20,733 nucleotides of DNA from Ophiothrix spiculata. Its lineage: Eukaryota; Echinodermata; Ophiuroidea; Amphilepidida; Ophiotrichidae. The stretch lies in the NCBI GenBank assembly GCA_000969725.1, contig JXSR01S033297.1. One strand, written 5' to 3'. The position numbers were made by a program, and so were the translations under genes. The notes below the pieces were generated by a model, which saw only the letters and a program-made list of their open reading frames with translations, had not been told where the DNA came from and made no database searches. Position 1 is the stretch's first letter. Every line of letters starts with the position of its first letter. Below, one piece after another: positions 9,775 through 19,233 of this stretch.

Positions 9775-10346
9775 ATAGTAGATCCTTTGGGCGATCTTTT
9801 AATATATGTTCGACATTCTTTCTAAATTGTCTGAAAATAAAAGCAAAAGATCTAAGTAATCCCAAACCGTTTGAATTTTTCAAATTTGATCTCCGTGCTG
9901 GAGAACACGGGTCAATGGTCAAATCTTTTATTTTCTTAATATTAACATGGTTTTGGCACCAATAATATCCAGACCAGTGTCGTCACTTTTATAGTCAACA
10001 AGCAATATTGCACATAAAGGTAGTTATTGCACTATCATATGCGCAGGGATTTTAATGTCATTTACTTCTGCATGGTTAAAATCCAAAGATTTAAAAACAA
10101 AAACAATATTTGGGCACATTGCATGTAGGAAAAAAGGCTCAGAATTTTTACCCAAATTATATTTCTTGATAATGCATGTTATTTTTAAACAGATATATTT
10201 TTTAATAAATTATTAATTAAATTATGCACTTCACTTCAAAAGGACAATGTTTTAAAATCCAATAACTCTCTAAACACACCTTCTGCAAATCTTCTTCCTT
10301 AAACGCAATCTCACCGTTCCCCGACCAGCATAGGTCAGTGAATTGT
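9775..10346. other. Gene-free AT-rich stretch
   Basis: No gene, repeat pair or tRNA-like structure was recognised here. It lies between the first hAT-type element and the left inverted arm. Confidence 0.5.
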
Positions 10347-10570
10347 CTTATACCACGTGAATCAAAAAAAAAATGTGCACGGATTAAAGATGACCGTGAC
10401 CCTGATAAAAGGATCAAATCATAAATGTCTTGTTGTTATAGTAAATCAAATTTAATATACTTTCAAATGCAGACAAAATGACAGAAATCGGATGAAAAAT
10501 AAGTAAGATATGACCAATTTTGTAAGTACGTCTCTTGTTCCTCCGTTCCAATGGGATTTACACAGTTAAC
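10347..10570 (-). repeat. Inverted arm, left member (empty-site copy of 12701-13334)
   Basis: Read on the minus strand, this segment matches 12701-13334 at roughly 80 percent by eye: AAATCCCATTGGAA, CATATCTT..TTATTTTT, CCGATTTCT, ATTAAATTTG.TTTACTATAACAACAAG, then ATCTTTAATC.GTGCACATTTTTTT and ACGTGGTATAA. The one large difference is that the hAT-type element of the right arm is missing, and the target appears once as CAAGACAT (10425-10432). A minus-strand frame here with no ATG start is not a supported gene. The segment is either one terminal arm of a roughly 3-kb inverted-repeat unit or a diverged copy of DNA downstream of the gene. Confidence 0.85.
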
Positions 10571-12700
10571 ATGGTTAAGCAAGACGGATTATGGGCATTA
10601 TGACAAAAGCAATGAAGTGAGAGTTTTGTCGCCATTATCTATGTTATTTTATAGAGGCGGTCAATGTATTCCTACACTACAGCTGAGCGAAACACCTTTT
10701 TCAGCCCAGTGTTTAGAAACTACATAGTAAAAATATGAAATCCTGAAATATTCACGATTATTGGAAAAACAGAAGTAATTAAAAAAAATAATGAAAATTG
10801 CATAGCGTCAAGTTTTGACAAATACGAAAGCAACGGCGACACATTATTCAATCAAACTTACACACAGTATGGGAATTGTCACTCTTTTAATAAAAGTAAT
10901 TACCACTCGTCTGCATCGATATTGCTTAATGCTAATTGTTATTATTGATAAGTACAGTTCCATTCATGCATTATAGGCTTCATTTTCTAAGCGACAAGGA
11001 TTTGGCAGTGTAACGAGACGGGTAGTTCCTAGGCGAAATTTCACATCTATTCAAAAGCGTGGATAAATTCATTTCGGACAGAACTCGTTTTATTCTAGAA
11101 GTTTTTTAGAGTATAGCATATAAAATGTCATTAAATCGTATGCTATTTTAAAGAAGACTTACTACTGATTTTAAATGTTCAAAAAAATCATTCAAATACC
11201 TAAAAAGAATTGGAAAATTGATTTTTTTTCTGTCTAAAAAAAGTAAATAATTTCAAATTTATATCACTTCGCATATCAAAATGACCGCATTTTAAAGAGG
11301 AATCTAAAAAAGTCAATTTAAAATCTTAAAGATAAAGCACGGTCTAGAAATCCGAATGTTTTGTACCGTTCCGCAAGACCCAATATTATTATTATTAGCC
11401 ATGGTAGCGGATCGATAGCAGTTATACCCGGGGAAGATTATACGGCAATCGGACACTGGCGATACGCAATGGTTCAATTTAATTTATCAATGTTATGTCC
11501 CAGATCAGGCTTTCATTCGCATTTGAAATGTCTCTTCAGTGTTTGAGGAAAAACATGAAGTTTACAGTGAAACTTTCTATGTCAGTCGTTTTTATAAATG
11601 GGACAAAAGTTATGATCATATTTTGTCGAAATGAACAAGATTTCAGTATAGGAACATACGTAGAAACATTTTTCGTAAGCATGGTACAGTCTGATAGGGG
11701 GTAGTTGAATGAATTGTGTGTTTTGATTTGTGTCTGTATCATAAAAAGGATTACCTTCAGGCTCAGAGGATAATTGAATTGATTTAATAAAGTCTGAACT
11801 GTAAATAAAGTATATACTTAGTATTTATTATATTTGTTAAATGCATGTACTTTAAGTTCACCATGATGAATATGGGTATAATTTTAAGCCCTATTGCACA
11901 TAATGGAACGGTCCCTTTGAGCATGCGCATATGACATTTCTAAGTTATTAGTTTTCTTCATGAAAAAAATGAAATATGGCCATATTTCCAAAACTATTTG
12001 CCTTTTTTCATTTTTTCTTTCAGCATTGTGTTCAGAGTGTAATTATATTTATTTTATTGTATTATTTGTCACAAGGGGTAATATATTTCTATTTAGCCGT
12101 GTGTCTCCTTCAATCACCAATAAGTGTCAAATTTGACTTCTGCTGGTTTTGACCCCAAATTATCAAAATATCCTGAATAATTGATTTGTTTGTTTTTTAT
12201 TATTAAGGTAGAACACGGGTTCTACAAAACATATCAAGGAAAATCAAGGTGTTTCACATTTGTTTTGCCACTTAAAATTACCCTTGGAAATTCAATTTTT
12301 ACCTTTGGCGTGTTGACCTCCTCTATACTTTAATTAATTATTGAACTGGCATTGTCAATGAAGCAATAAGTACACAGCATGACTAAAACGTTTCATAAAT
12401 AAGTAGTCCAGTTAATTGTATGATTAAATATTGCACAAATGAGTATTTAAAATTTATGGTCAACATGGTCAAATGAGTTGAAATCAGGATTTGTACAGAA
12501 ATTAGACAGGTTCGCAGAAACAGGCCTGAATCATGGGTTTTCCATCCTTTTTCTTCTAGAAATGTAAAGCAAACAAAATGTTGTGTTAAATGACATTTAT
12601 AAAGTCTTTTAACCATGGTACGTAGTTAAAAAATCAGGGAAATCCAACACCGAGTTGACACGAAATTGAACATTCTAACAGGCATTGATAAGTACAAGTT
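10571..12700. other. Gene-free stretch between the inverted arms
   Basis: Only short open frames are present (for example around 11361-11546, 11495-11742 and 12383-12616). None has a recognisable motif, and several overlap on opposite strands. Small hairpins such as GTAGAACACGGGTTCTAC near 12209 occur. If the arms are the termini of a transposon, this would be its interior, but it encodes no transposase that I can see. Confidence 0.5.
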
Positions 12701-13334
12701 TAATGTGTACAAATCCCATTGGAATGAAGGGAAAAGAGGTATGCTTATATAATTGGCCATATCTTGTTTATTTTTAAACCGATTTCTATTTTTTTTACTG
12801 CATTTAAAAGTGTATTAAATTTGCTTTACTATAACAACAAGAAATCAGTGGCGTGCCCAGGATTTTTTGAATGGGGCGCACAACCATCAGTTTCCCCGAA
12901 TGACCAGAGGCAAAATTATGTAACTTTGAAAATGCGCGCGCAGCGCGCGAAAAATTTTGTCAATTCAGCTAAAAATTGGCACATTTCGACTGAATATTGA
13001 TAATACATAAAAGTTCGCGCGAAGCGCGCAAAATTTTTCGCATTTTTACATTTAAATGATCAAAAACTAAGGGAAATTCAAGTTTTTCAATGATTTTCAA
13101 AACATTTAAAACTATTTTTTTCTATTTTCTTTTGATTTTTTTCTCTACTCCCCTTTCTTTTCTATCTTTTTTGTGCCAAGATGCCCGAATGGGCCTTTTC
13201 CCCCCACTGACTCACCAAACTGGGGAGGCACGTACCCCCACGCCACTGCAAGAAATGTATGATTTAGTGCTTTTATCAAGGTCAAGATCATCTTTAATCA
13301 GTGCACATTTTTTTAAATTTACGTGGTATAAACC
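12701..13334 (+). repeat. Inverted arm, right member, interrupted by a hAT-type element
   Basis: This is the reverse-complement partner of 10347-10570. Matching starts at about TGTGTAC/AAATCCCATTGG and runs to CAAGAAAT, where the element at 12846-13248 interrupts it. Matching then resumes with GTATGATTTAGTGCTTTTATC and ends at ACGTGGTATAAACC (about 13334), some 8 bp before the stop codon of the minus-strand gene. The arm therefore covers the DNA immediately downstream of that coding region, possibly its 3' untranslated region. Confidence 0.85.
12846..13248. mobile_element. Non-autonomous hAT-type element (MITE), 403 bp, perfect 8-bp TSD
   Basis: The ends are CAGTGGCGTG (12846-12855) and CACGCCACTG (13239-13248), flanked by identical CAAGAAAT at 12838-12845 and 13249-13256. 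The interior has GCGCGCGCAGCGCGCG then AAAAATTTTG, a second GTTCGCGCGAAGCGCGC, and GCTAAAAATTGGCACATTTCGACTG-like sequence related to the core of the element at 9449-9766. It codes for nothing recognisable. It lies about 95 bp beyond the stop codon of the PRR16/INSYN1-like gene, so it may be part of that gene's 3' untranslated region. A minus-strand AATAAA (12767-12772) lies beyond it. Confidence 0.93.
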
Positions 13335-13342
13335 ATTTTTTA

Positions 13343-14281
13343 TCATGAAGAAGGAACATGAATATTTTGTCCCCTTGTTGGTGCAATTTTTCTTAGTGCT
13401 GGTGATTGCTGGCACCGGACAGGAGAGCGATATTTTCGTGCGGGCGATTGATACCTCCGTCCTGGTGAAGGGTGATAGTTATTACTTTGTAGGCTCTCTG
13501 TTTCTGAATCACAACAATCACTGGCACTAGCAAGGCTTGCAGCATCCATGTGTACCATTGCATATGTCGTCCATGTATTAACATCCCGGTTATAATTGGC
13601 TTGAAAATCTGAGCAGCACAAATCGTCACTACAACCAGACGCATGTCTTGATCTACATGAACTATTTTTAAATTGCTCACTTTGAGATTTATCTGGAGAG
13701 AAATAAACACTCCCACTAGCTATTGACTCCTGTGAGGCACCTAAATGACCAGCATTACGAAGTAATTCACTTAAGGTACTGCCAGCGTCGGACGATTGTG
13801 CATCACTTAAACTACCAAAACTAGCCTCACCGTCAGTAAACCAACGAGTTGTCCCATTCTTTAATTTCGGACTATGGCATAATTGTAATCCAGGATTCTT
13901 CCAATGATTTTTTATTCCTTCGGCTACACCGTGTTCGTACGTATTGCTTATTAAATATTCTAGTCTACGTTTAGCAGATGTATTGGGTGACCCTTCTGGT
14001 GAAGAATGTTGTGAAGATATGTCTATTTCTCCATCAGGAACATCAGCATTAGATGCAATTCCCTCAATTTCATATGGACAACCAAGATGTGTCGTCACTG
14101 TTTCAATTTGACTTAACACCCCTCTAAGTTCACTCACCACGCTTCCTAACTCAGAAATAACAGTTTCTAAATCTGTAATGACAACTTCCATTTGTCTTTT
14201 TACTCTAACACGACTTTTTCTCTTCTTCTTTGGCGGCTTCTTGTCTCTGTCTTCTTCCTGTTGGTTTTCCTTATCTGACAT
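13343..14281 (-). CDS. PRR16 (Largen)/INSYN1-family-like protein, 312 aa
   Basis: This is the only convincing gene in the window. From the ATG at 14281 the protein has MSDKENQQ, an acidic patch, a basic KKPPKKKRK (14-22) resembling a classical nuclear localisation signal, and a Leu/Val-rich amphipathic helix (about 25-66). The helix has VKRQM, TDLETV, SELRGV and SQIET motifs that parallel the N-terminal coiled coil of vertebrate PRR16 and INSYN1. A Ser-rich middle (about 90-265) and a tail of four SP repeats (SPGR, SPAR, SPVR, SPAL; 271-296) follow. Length is close to the roughly 300 residues of the family. PRR16 is linked to cell-size control and INSYN1 to inhibitory synapses; neither role can be assigned here. 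I did not find the family's RVRF..KV.YH block. An in-frame ATG at 14368 gives 341 residues but has a poorer context. A further 3' exon is possible. Confidence 0.75.
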   Translation of the reverse strand: MSDKENQQEEDRDKKPPKKKRKSRVRVKRQMEVVITDLETVISELGSVVSELRGVLSQIETVTTHLGCPYEIEGIASNADVPDGEIDISSQHSSPEGSPNTSAKRRLEYLISNTYEHGVAEGIKNHWKNPGLQLCHSPKLKNGTTRWFTDGEASFGSLSDAQSSDAGSTLSELLRNAGHLGASQESIASGSVYFSPDKSQSEQFKNSSCRSRHASGCSDDLCCSDFQANYNRDVNTWTTYAMVHMDAASLASASDCCDSETESLQSNNYHPSPGRRYQSPARKYRSPVRCQQSPALRKIAPTRGQNIHVPSS

Positions 14282-14403
14282 ATTCGGTCTTAAATATGTT
14301 TTGATACACATAAGTCGATTATCGTTTTCAAATATTTGATTACTTGATAAAACACTTAAATTTGTCATCCACTTGTAGGCGATGCTTGACGAGCAACAAA
14401 CAT

Positions 14404-14418
14404 CTGTAGAAAAAAAAT
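14404..14418 (-). other. Candidate 3' splice site upstream of the PRR16/INSYN1-like exon
   Basis: On the minus strand eight T followed by CTACAG forms a good polypyrimidine tract and acceptor AG. The exon would start at 14403 and run without interruption to the stop at 13343, with about 120 bases before the preferred ATG. An in-frame TAA lies just upstream of the T-run, so the coding frame cannot extend further as one exon. This implies at least one 5' exon to the right that I could not identify. Confidence 0.5.
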
Positions 14419-17314
14419 GTTATCAATGCAATTTCATATTGATAATTATAAGGAATTATTCCTTATTTCACACAGAATCTTTTAAACCTCGAAAACGTCG
14501 TACGATGTTTCAATTTTGTTGTTGCTGCCTGCATAAATATCATATACACAAAATGTTTATGATTAATCCGTGCAGCATTGATTTGATTTAACGTAAGGAG
14601 GGGAAATTGGTAACAACAGCTTTAAAATCCTCACATACATGTAAAAACAGCTTTAAAATCCATGTATCAACTAAAATCCATTACAAGTCACAAGCTTGTA
14701 AAAAGTTAAAACGTTCAGCTGTATATTAAAGCCTCCCAATCCGCAAGAAAAGGAAGGTTGCAATAAATTACAAAGGCGCAAATGAAGAGTTAAAGAACAG
14801 GAACTCCATTGACGTATTACAAGGAGAATTAGACTTTTCCTTCTTACTTGATTCTATTTACTGACGATAATTGTTGTTCCTCAAAGTATCCTTAATGGAT
14901 GAAATTATACAAAGTGTTCGAAGTGAGGTGAACCACCTCTTAGGTAGATAAAATGATGTAATATACGACAAATAGATTTTTTTTTTCGTCTTGACACTGT
15001 TTCAATATGTAAGAGTTTCTTTCGTTGTGATTTTTTCAGCAATATGATTGTTCACAATAAGGAAACTTGATGCTCCCTAAGTAGATTAGATACAAGTGCA
15101 GTCTTTCAGTCCTCTGTGTTCAACAACAGTTGAATTACATTGCTTGAAATCTTACTCGATGTATTGCATTTCCTTGCATTCATCCTTGTAACTAATATCA
15201 CAAAATCCTTGAAAATAATCATCACTTTCTCGTATACATTTATTTTGTATAAGGTAACATAGTGTATATTGAGTTTAGCGTAAAGAAACTCTGCATCCTT
15301 CGGCTGATACTTTGTACGTTAAAGCAATCGCTATCATTGCGCAGAAGTTAAACGTCCTTACATTAGGATTGTAGAGATAAGAATCTGCAAGATAAAACGT
15401 AAAGACAATAATAATTTGTGATTAATATAATACCCACTTTTTGTAGATTGGACAACAATGAAAGCATGTAAAGAAATTTCCTTGGTACACTAAGCGTTTT
15501 GCACAAATCACATTTTATAACAGAAAGAAAAAATATGTTAATGCAAACCTAAATGACTCGGTCGTTACGTAATCAATAATATTTATTGGTAAAGTATGTT
15601 TTCAGCTGATGATATGCATCTCTGATTGGGTTATGTAAAGTTTCCGATGAAGAAAAAACTTTTCCTCTCAACATATTTGTAAGGGTATTGAAAAATTATA
15701 GATATATCTTTTACGAAAGTTTGTAAGAACGAAAAATCTAGCCATGATTTTTTAAACTGTGTTAGTATTATCGGTGTTAAAATGCTTTTATAGCCAATTG
15801 TAATAATTTTCGCAACAACACTGGGCATAATATATGTTTTACATATTCATGTTGGGGTTGTATAGAATATTCATTTTGAAGCTCTTTGTGTCATAAAAAT
15901 GAGTTGAGATCACTAAAAACTTTCCTGTAATGCTGAATTGATAGATAAAGCTAATTTCATTTTATGGAAGTGAATTTGATGATGAATTTAATGATTTGCA
16001 TATCCAATAAAGCGTCGAAATTTAACTACATTAAAAAAACTTTTTATTGCAAGCTAAACAGGTGTTCGTAATAGGGTAGTGATTATTGCTACCATTGTTC
16101 TCCCACTCATAATATTACACGAACATGTTCAAAAAAGGCAGACAGGAGTGAATAAAATCTATTATCAAGGATGATGCAACGGGAAATTAAAATCGTATTC
16201 ACCACAACAACCTAACCAAGGTAGTCAATAACGATGATTCCGGTATCTGTCAAAATTGTACACATAAGGTCATGATATAATAATAGAAATACAATAACGT
16301 ACGAAGTTAATGCAGATCATGGAGGATCACATTGAAATACCCCTAAAGAAGGATTTACGTGCACTTTTACTGAAAATTTTACCCCATAAATCGTAAAATA
16401 ACTCTCAAACTAATTTCATAAACTATATAAAAGTATACATTTTTAGAAGCGAATTTTTACTTAAACATGATGATGATATCAGCTTTTGACCAAAAATGTC
16501 AATTGGATATTTTGCCTGTCAAATTTCTGGAAAGCTTAACTAAAATTTGCATTTGTGAAATGTTGAACTATTTTGCTTTTTGGAATCTAGAAACAAATGC
16601 CCTTGCTATGTTGATATTTCAAGCAACTTATCATAATGAATAGATTGTAGTACTAACGTAGAAAATCATTTACTTCCAATGATATAGGGCTGTGTACGTG
16701 TGGCAAAAAATGGTTTGGTTATTTTTTTTCGTATACTTTCATATAAATAATTCAGCAGTGTGAGCAATACATTACATAAATTAGGCCTATTATTATTAAC
16801 TTGATTAAAATTAATTCTTTTAAAATTGGATGTAAATTTAATTTACAATAATGTCGTCTTTTGGGTGATTTAGGGTGTATTTGTGGTGGCGGTTTTTGTT
16901 TTGGTTTAGATTTAAAAAAATCAAATTTTGTAAACTGATATACCTACTTAAAACAATTTAATTTGCACTGGAGATGAAAAAGTGTATTCAATCAATGATA
17001 TCTAATAATATTATTTATTATCTGCCTAATTTTGTTTCTATTCTTTCCTTAAACGTTACACGTAACTAGGTAATAAATCTAACTAATATCGTATAAGTTT
17101 ATATTACCATTAATTTTGAATGATCTATCCTGTGACTGCTCATGGTTAATTTCAACTCTTATGGTGAACCACAGGTTCCTAATTGCTAGAATTATTACAT
17201 TATTAAACACACCTAAACAAGCACAATTTATCTTAACTTAGTCATCAAAAATATTGCAACATTGTAGCAAAAATACAAACACCTGACAGACAAACAAGAT
17301 AATACGCCTTGCCC

Positions 17315-17651
17315 CCCGGGGGGGGGGGGCACCCAACTTTGGTTTTGGTAGGGGGGTGCGGCACCGATATCTGAAACCCTAGTCTAAGGAACGGAAGATT
17401 GACTCTGAAAAGAGGGTCTAGAGAACTGAAGTAACAAAAAAATGAAATTTTGCTTGAAATGGGGGTCTTGGAAACTAAATTTCATTTCAAAAAAAGAGGC
17501 TAGGGAACTTAAATTTTTTGGGAAAAAATACTTGCGAACTAAAGGTTGTGCTTTTCACGGCGTGAAAAGGGGGTCTTGAGGGCCGCACAATGGCGCACAT
17601 ACCCGTATCACATTTCTAGGACAGTGACCACCCACCCTCCCTCCTCCCGGG
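17315..17651. mobile_element. G-run element, 337 bp, present only in copy B
   Basis: Copy A reads straight through GCCTTGCCC at 3057-3065. In copy B this 9-mer appears at 17306-17314 and again at 17652-17660, with 337 bp between, so it is a 9-bp target duplication (8 bp if read as CCTTGCCC). The element begins CCCGGGGGGGGG and ends CCTCCTCCCGGG, a short GC inverted repeat. Its interior is a degenerate repeat of about 35-50 bp built on GGGTCT.G.GAACT.AA (near 17380, 17415, 17462, 17500, 17530 and 17570), plus the palindrome CTTTTCACGGCGTGAAAAG at 17551-17569. No protein is encoded. Superfamily is unassigned; the duplication length would allow a Mutator-like origin. Confidence 0.85.
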
Positions 17652-18896
17652 GCCTTGCCCAAGGACACAACATGGTGACACAAGCGGAGCTCAAACCCGT
17701 ATCACAACCTATGTATTATAGAATAGTATCTTATCCTCTCGTCAACACGTGCCTTTCTATGAATAATGAAATGACAATTTCACTGTTTCACTTGGTTTTA
17801 CAAACAACAAAATGATCCTAACGAGTTAATTTAGTTTGAATAAGGGCAACAATTTCTTGTGGGTAATTGGTAAAAAGTAGTCCTAGTTATAGGTGCTTGC
17901 GTGATCAAATTTTACTCTTGACGTATCAAAACGATCTTTTTGTGCCTTTTCTACTTGTATATCTCACCATCACATACGCTCTAATAATTTTGAGATAATT
18001 CCTTCAATCAACAGCAACTAACTCTTATCCTGCGATCTTGAAATGTGTCTGGCCAATGTTTATCTATATAAATAAAATATTTCGAAAATAATAGTTTCAT
18101 ATAGTTTTTGGGCTCACCAATAGAAATAAGTTAAAGGCACCGTTTGAAATCTCACTTCGATACCAGATACAGATGAAAGTGTCGTACTTTTGGAAGGCAA
18201 TGCTTCTTTGGCAACCTCATCAGAGATCCAGAACCAATTTTCATGAAACCCTGCTAATGTGTGAGAGTCTAAAGTCTAAATTTTGACAGGCGGACAAATA
18301 GTAGGCCTATATGGGCTCAGGCTTTGTATGATTTACAAGCCATCCAGCAAACAACCGCCTCAATTCCACCGGAGAAAATGTTTGGCAAATTATTAAAGAC
18401 ATCTTCTTGAATGCTTTGAGCTAGATATATTGCTAAAGGTCGACTTTTTGATGTTGTTTTCTTCATGGTAAAATTTGCCTTTTCTTTCCCCTACGTGCTT
18501 TCCTTGTAACTACGACTACTTGCTATCATCGATCAACCAGATTTATTGCTAGAAGTTCCGTACTATTTGTTCAGCATTAAGTAATCGTCAGACTCCCTAT
18601 CTCTCGTCAACATCGCTCAAGGATGCAGTATACACTTGAAAATGAAAACATGATCAGTATTCCAAGGCTCGTGAGAGCTATTTTTGAAATCATTAGCTTA
18701 CCGAGTGATAATGTTCATCCACTTGGTGATGATTTTGTTTGGATAATATTTTTCCTTAATTTTAATTGTGTACAAATGATATAGGTAACACATGACTTTG
18801 GTATTTTAAATAAGCAGTATATTCAAGCTTTGATATCGGTACTAATTTTGTGACACAAGTAAAGGTAGATAATGAGGATGTGAGAGAAGTTAAAAC

Positions 18897-19233
18897 GTGA
18901 AATGTGCGCAAATGTTTTTTCGAGTCTTGACCCCCGCGAGGGAAATAATAAAGACTTGCGCACATTTCACCTCGTGAACTAAGTATTAATTTCTTATATT
19001 TATTTCGCTAGAAATATTCGTTTCTCTGTGTAATGTTTTTTCTCTAGAGAAGTGAAGAGATACGTGGAATTGAACTGAAGGCCTCTAGATTAATATCTAA
19101 CGCATCAACACCATCGTTGGTAGTTGTAGTGCGTCCGTCTGGCAACCGGGAGGTCCTAGGTTCAAGTCCTGGTCGAGGCTTTTTTTTTTCAAGTCTTGAC
19201 CGCCACGACAGAAAGAATTTGCGCACATTTCAC
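18897..19233. repeat. Inverted-repeat-bounded unit with tRNA-like core, copy B
   Basis: GTGAAATGTGCGCAA (18897-18911) is exactly complementary to TTGCGCACATTTCAC at both 18956-18970 and 19219-19233. The two direct segments (18915-18994 and 19184-19256) each end with this arm sequence plus CTCGT.AA.T.AGTATTAATTTC. Copy B thus keeps the fuller form, while copy A lacks the arm in its first segment. Confidence 0.65.
19102..19179 (+). other. tRNA-like sequence with T-run tail, copy B
   Basis: This is the same tRNA-like sequence as 4493-4570, with the B box GGTTCAAGTCC and T arm unchanged and a few changes elsewhere (GCATCAA for GCTTCAA, TAGTTGTAG for TAGTGGTAG). It is followed by about nine or ten T. 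Its acceptor pairing is weaker than in copy A, which argues against selection for a folded tRNA. Confidence 0.5.

Noticed and set aside
10217..10417. Minus-strand 66-codon frame sharing SRSSLI.AHFF with 13258-13320
   Set aside because: The similarity is explained by the inverted arms at DNA level. The frame has no ATG start, and a stop lies directly upstream in the arm.
13090..13530. Plus-strand 146-codon open frame
   Set aside because: It runs through the hAT element and then antisense over the 3' end of the PRR16/INSYN1-like coding region. It has no recognisable domain and is explained by those two features.
13393..13716. Minus-strand 107-codon open frame
   Set aside because: It lies wholly inside the 312-codon gene in another frame.
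19044..19226. Minus-strand frame with PGLEPRTSRLP peptide
   Set aside because: It is the antisense translation of the tRNA-like repeat, a common artefact of tRNA-derived sequences.
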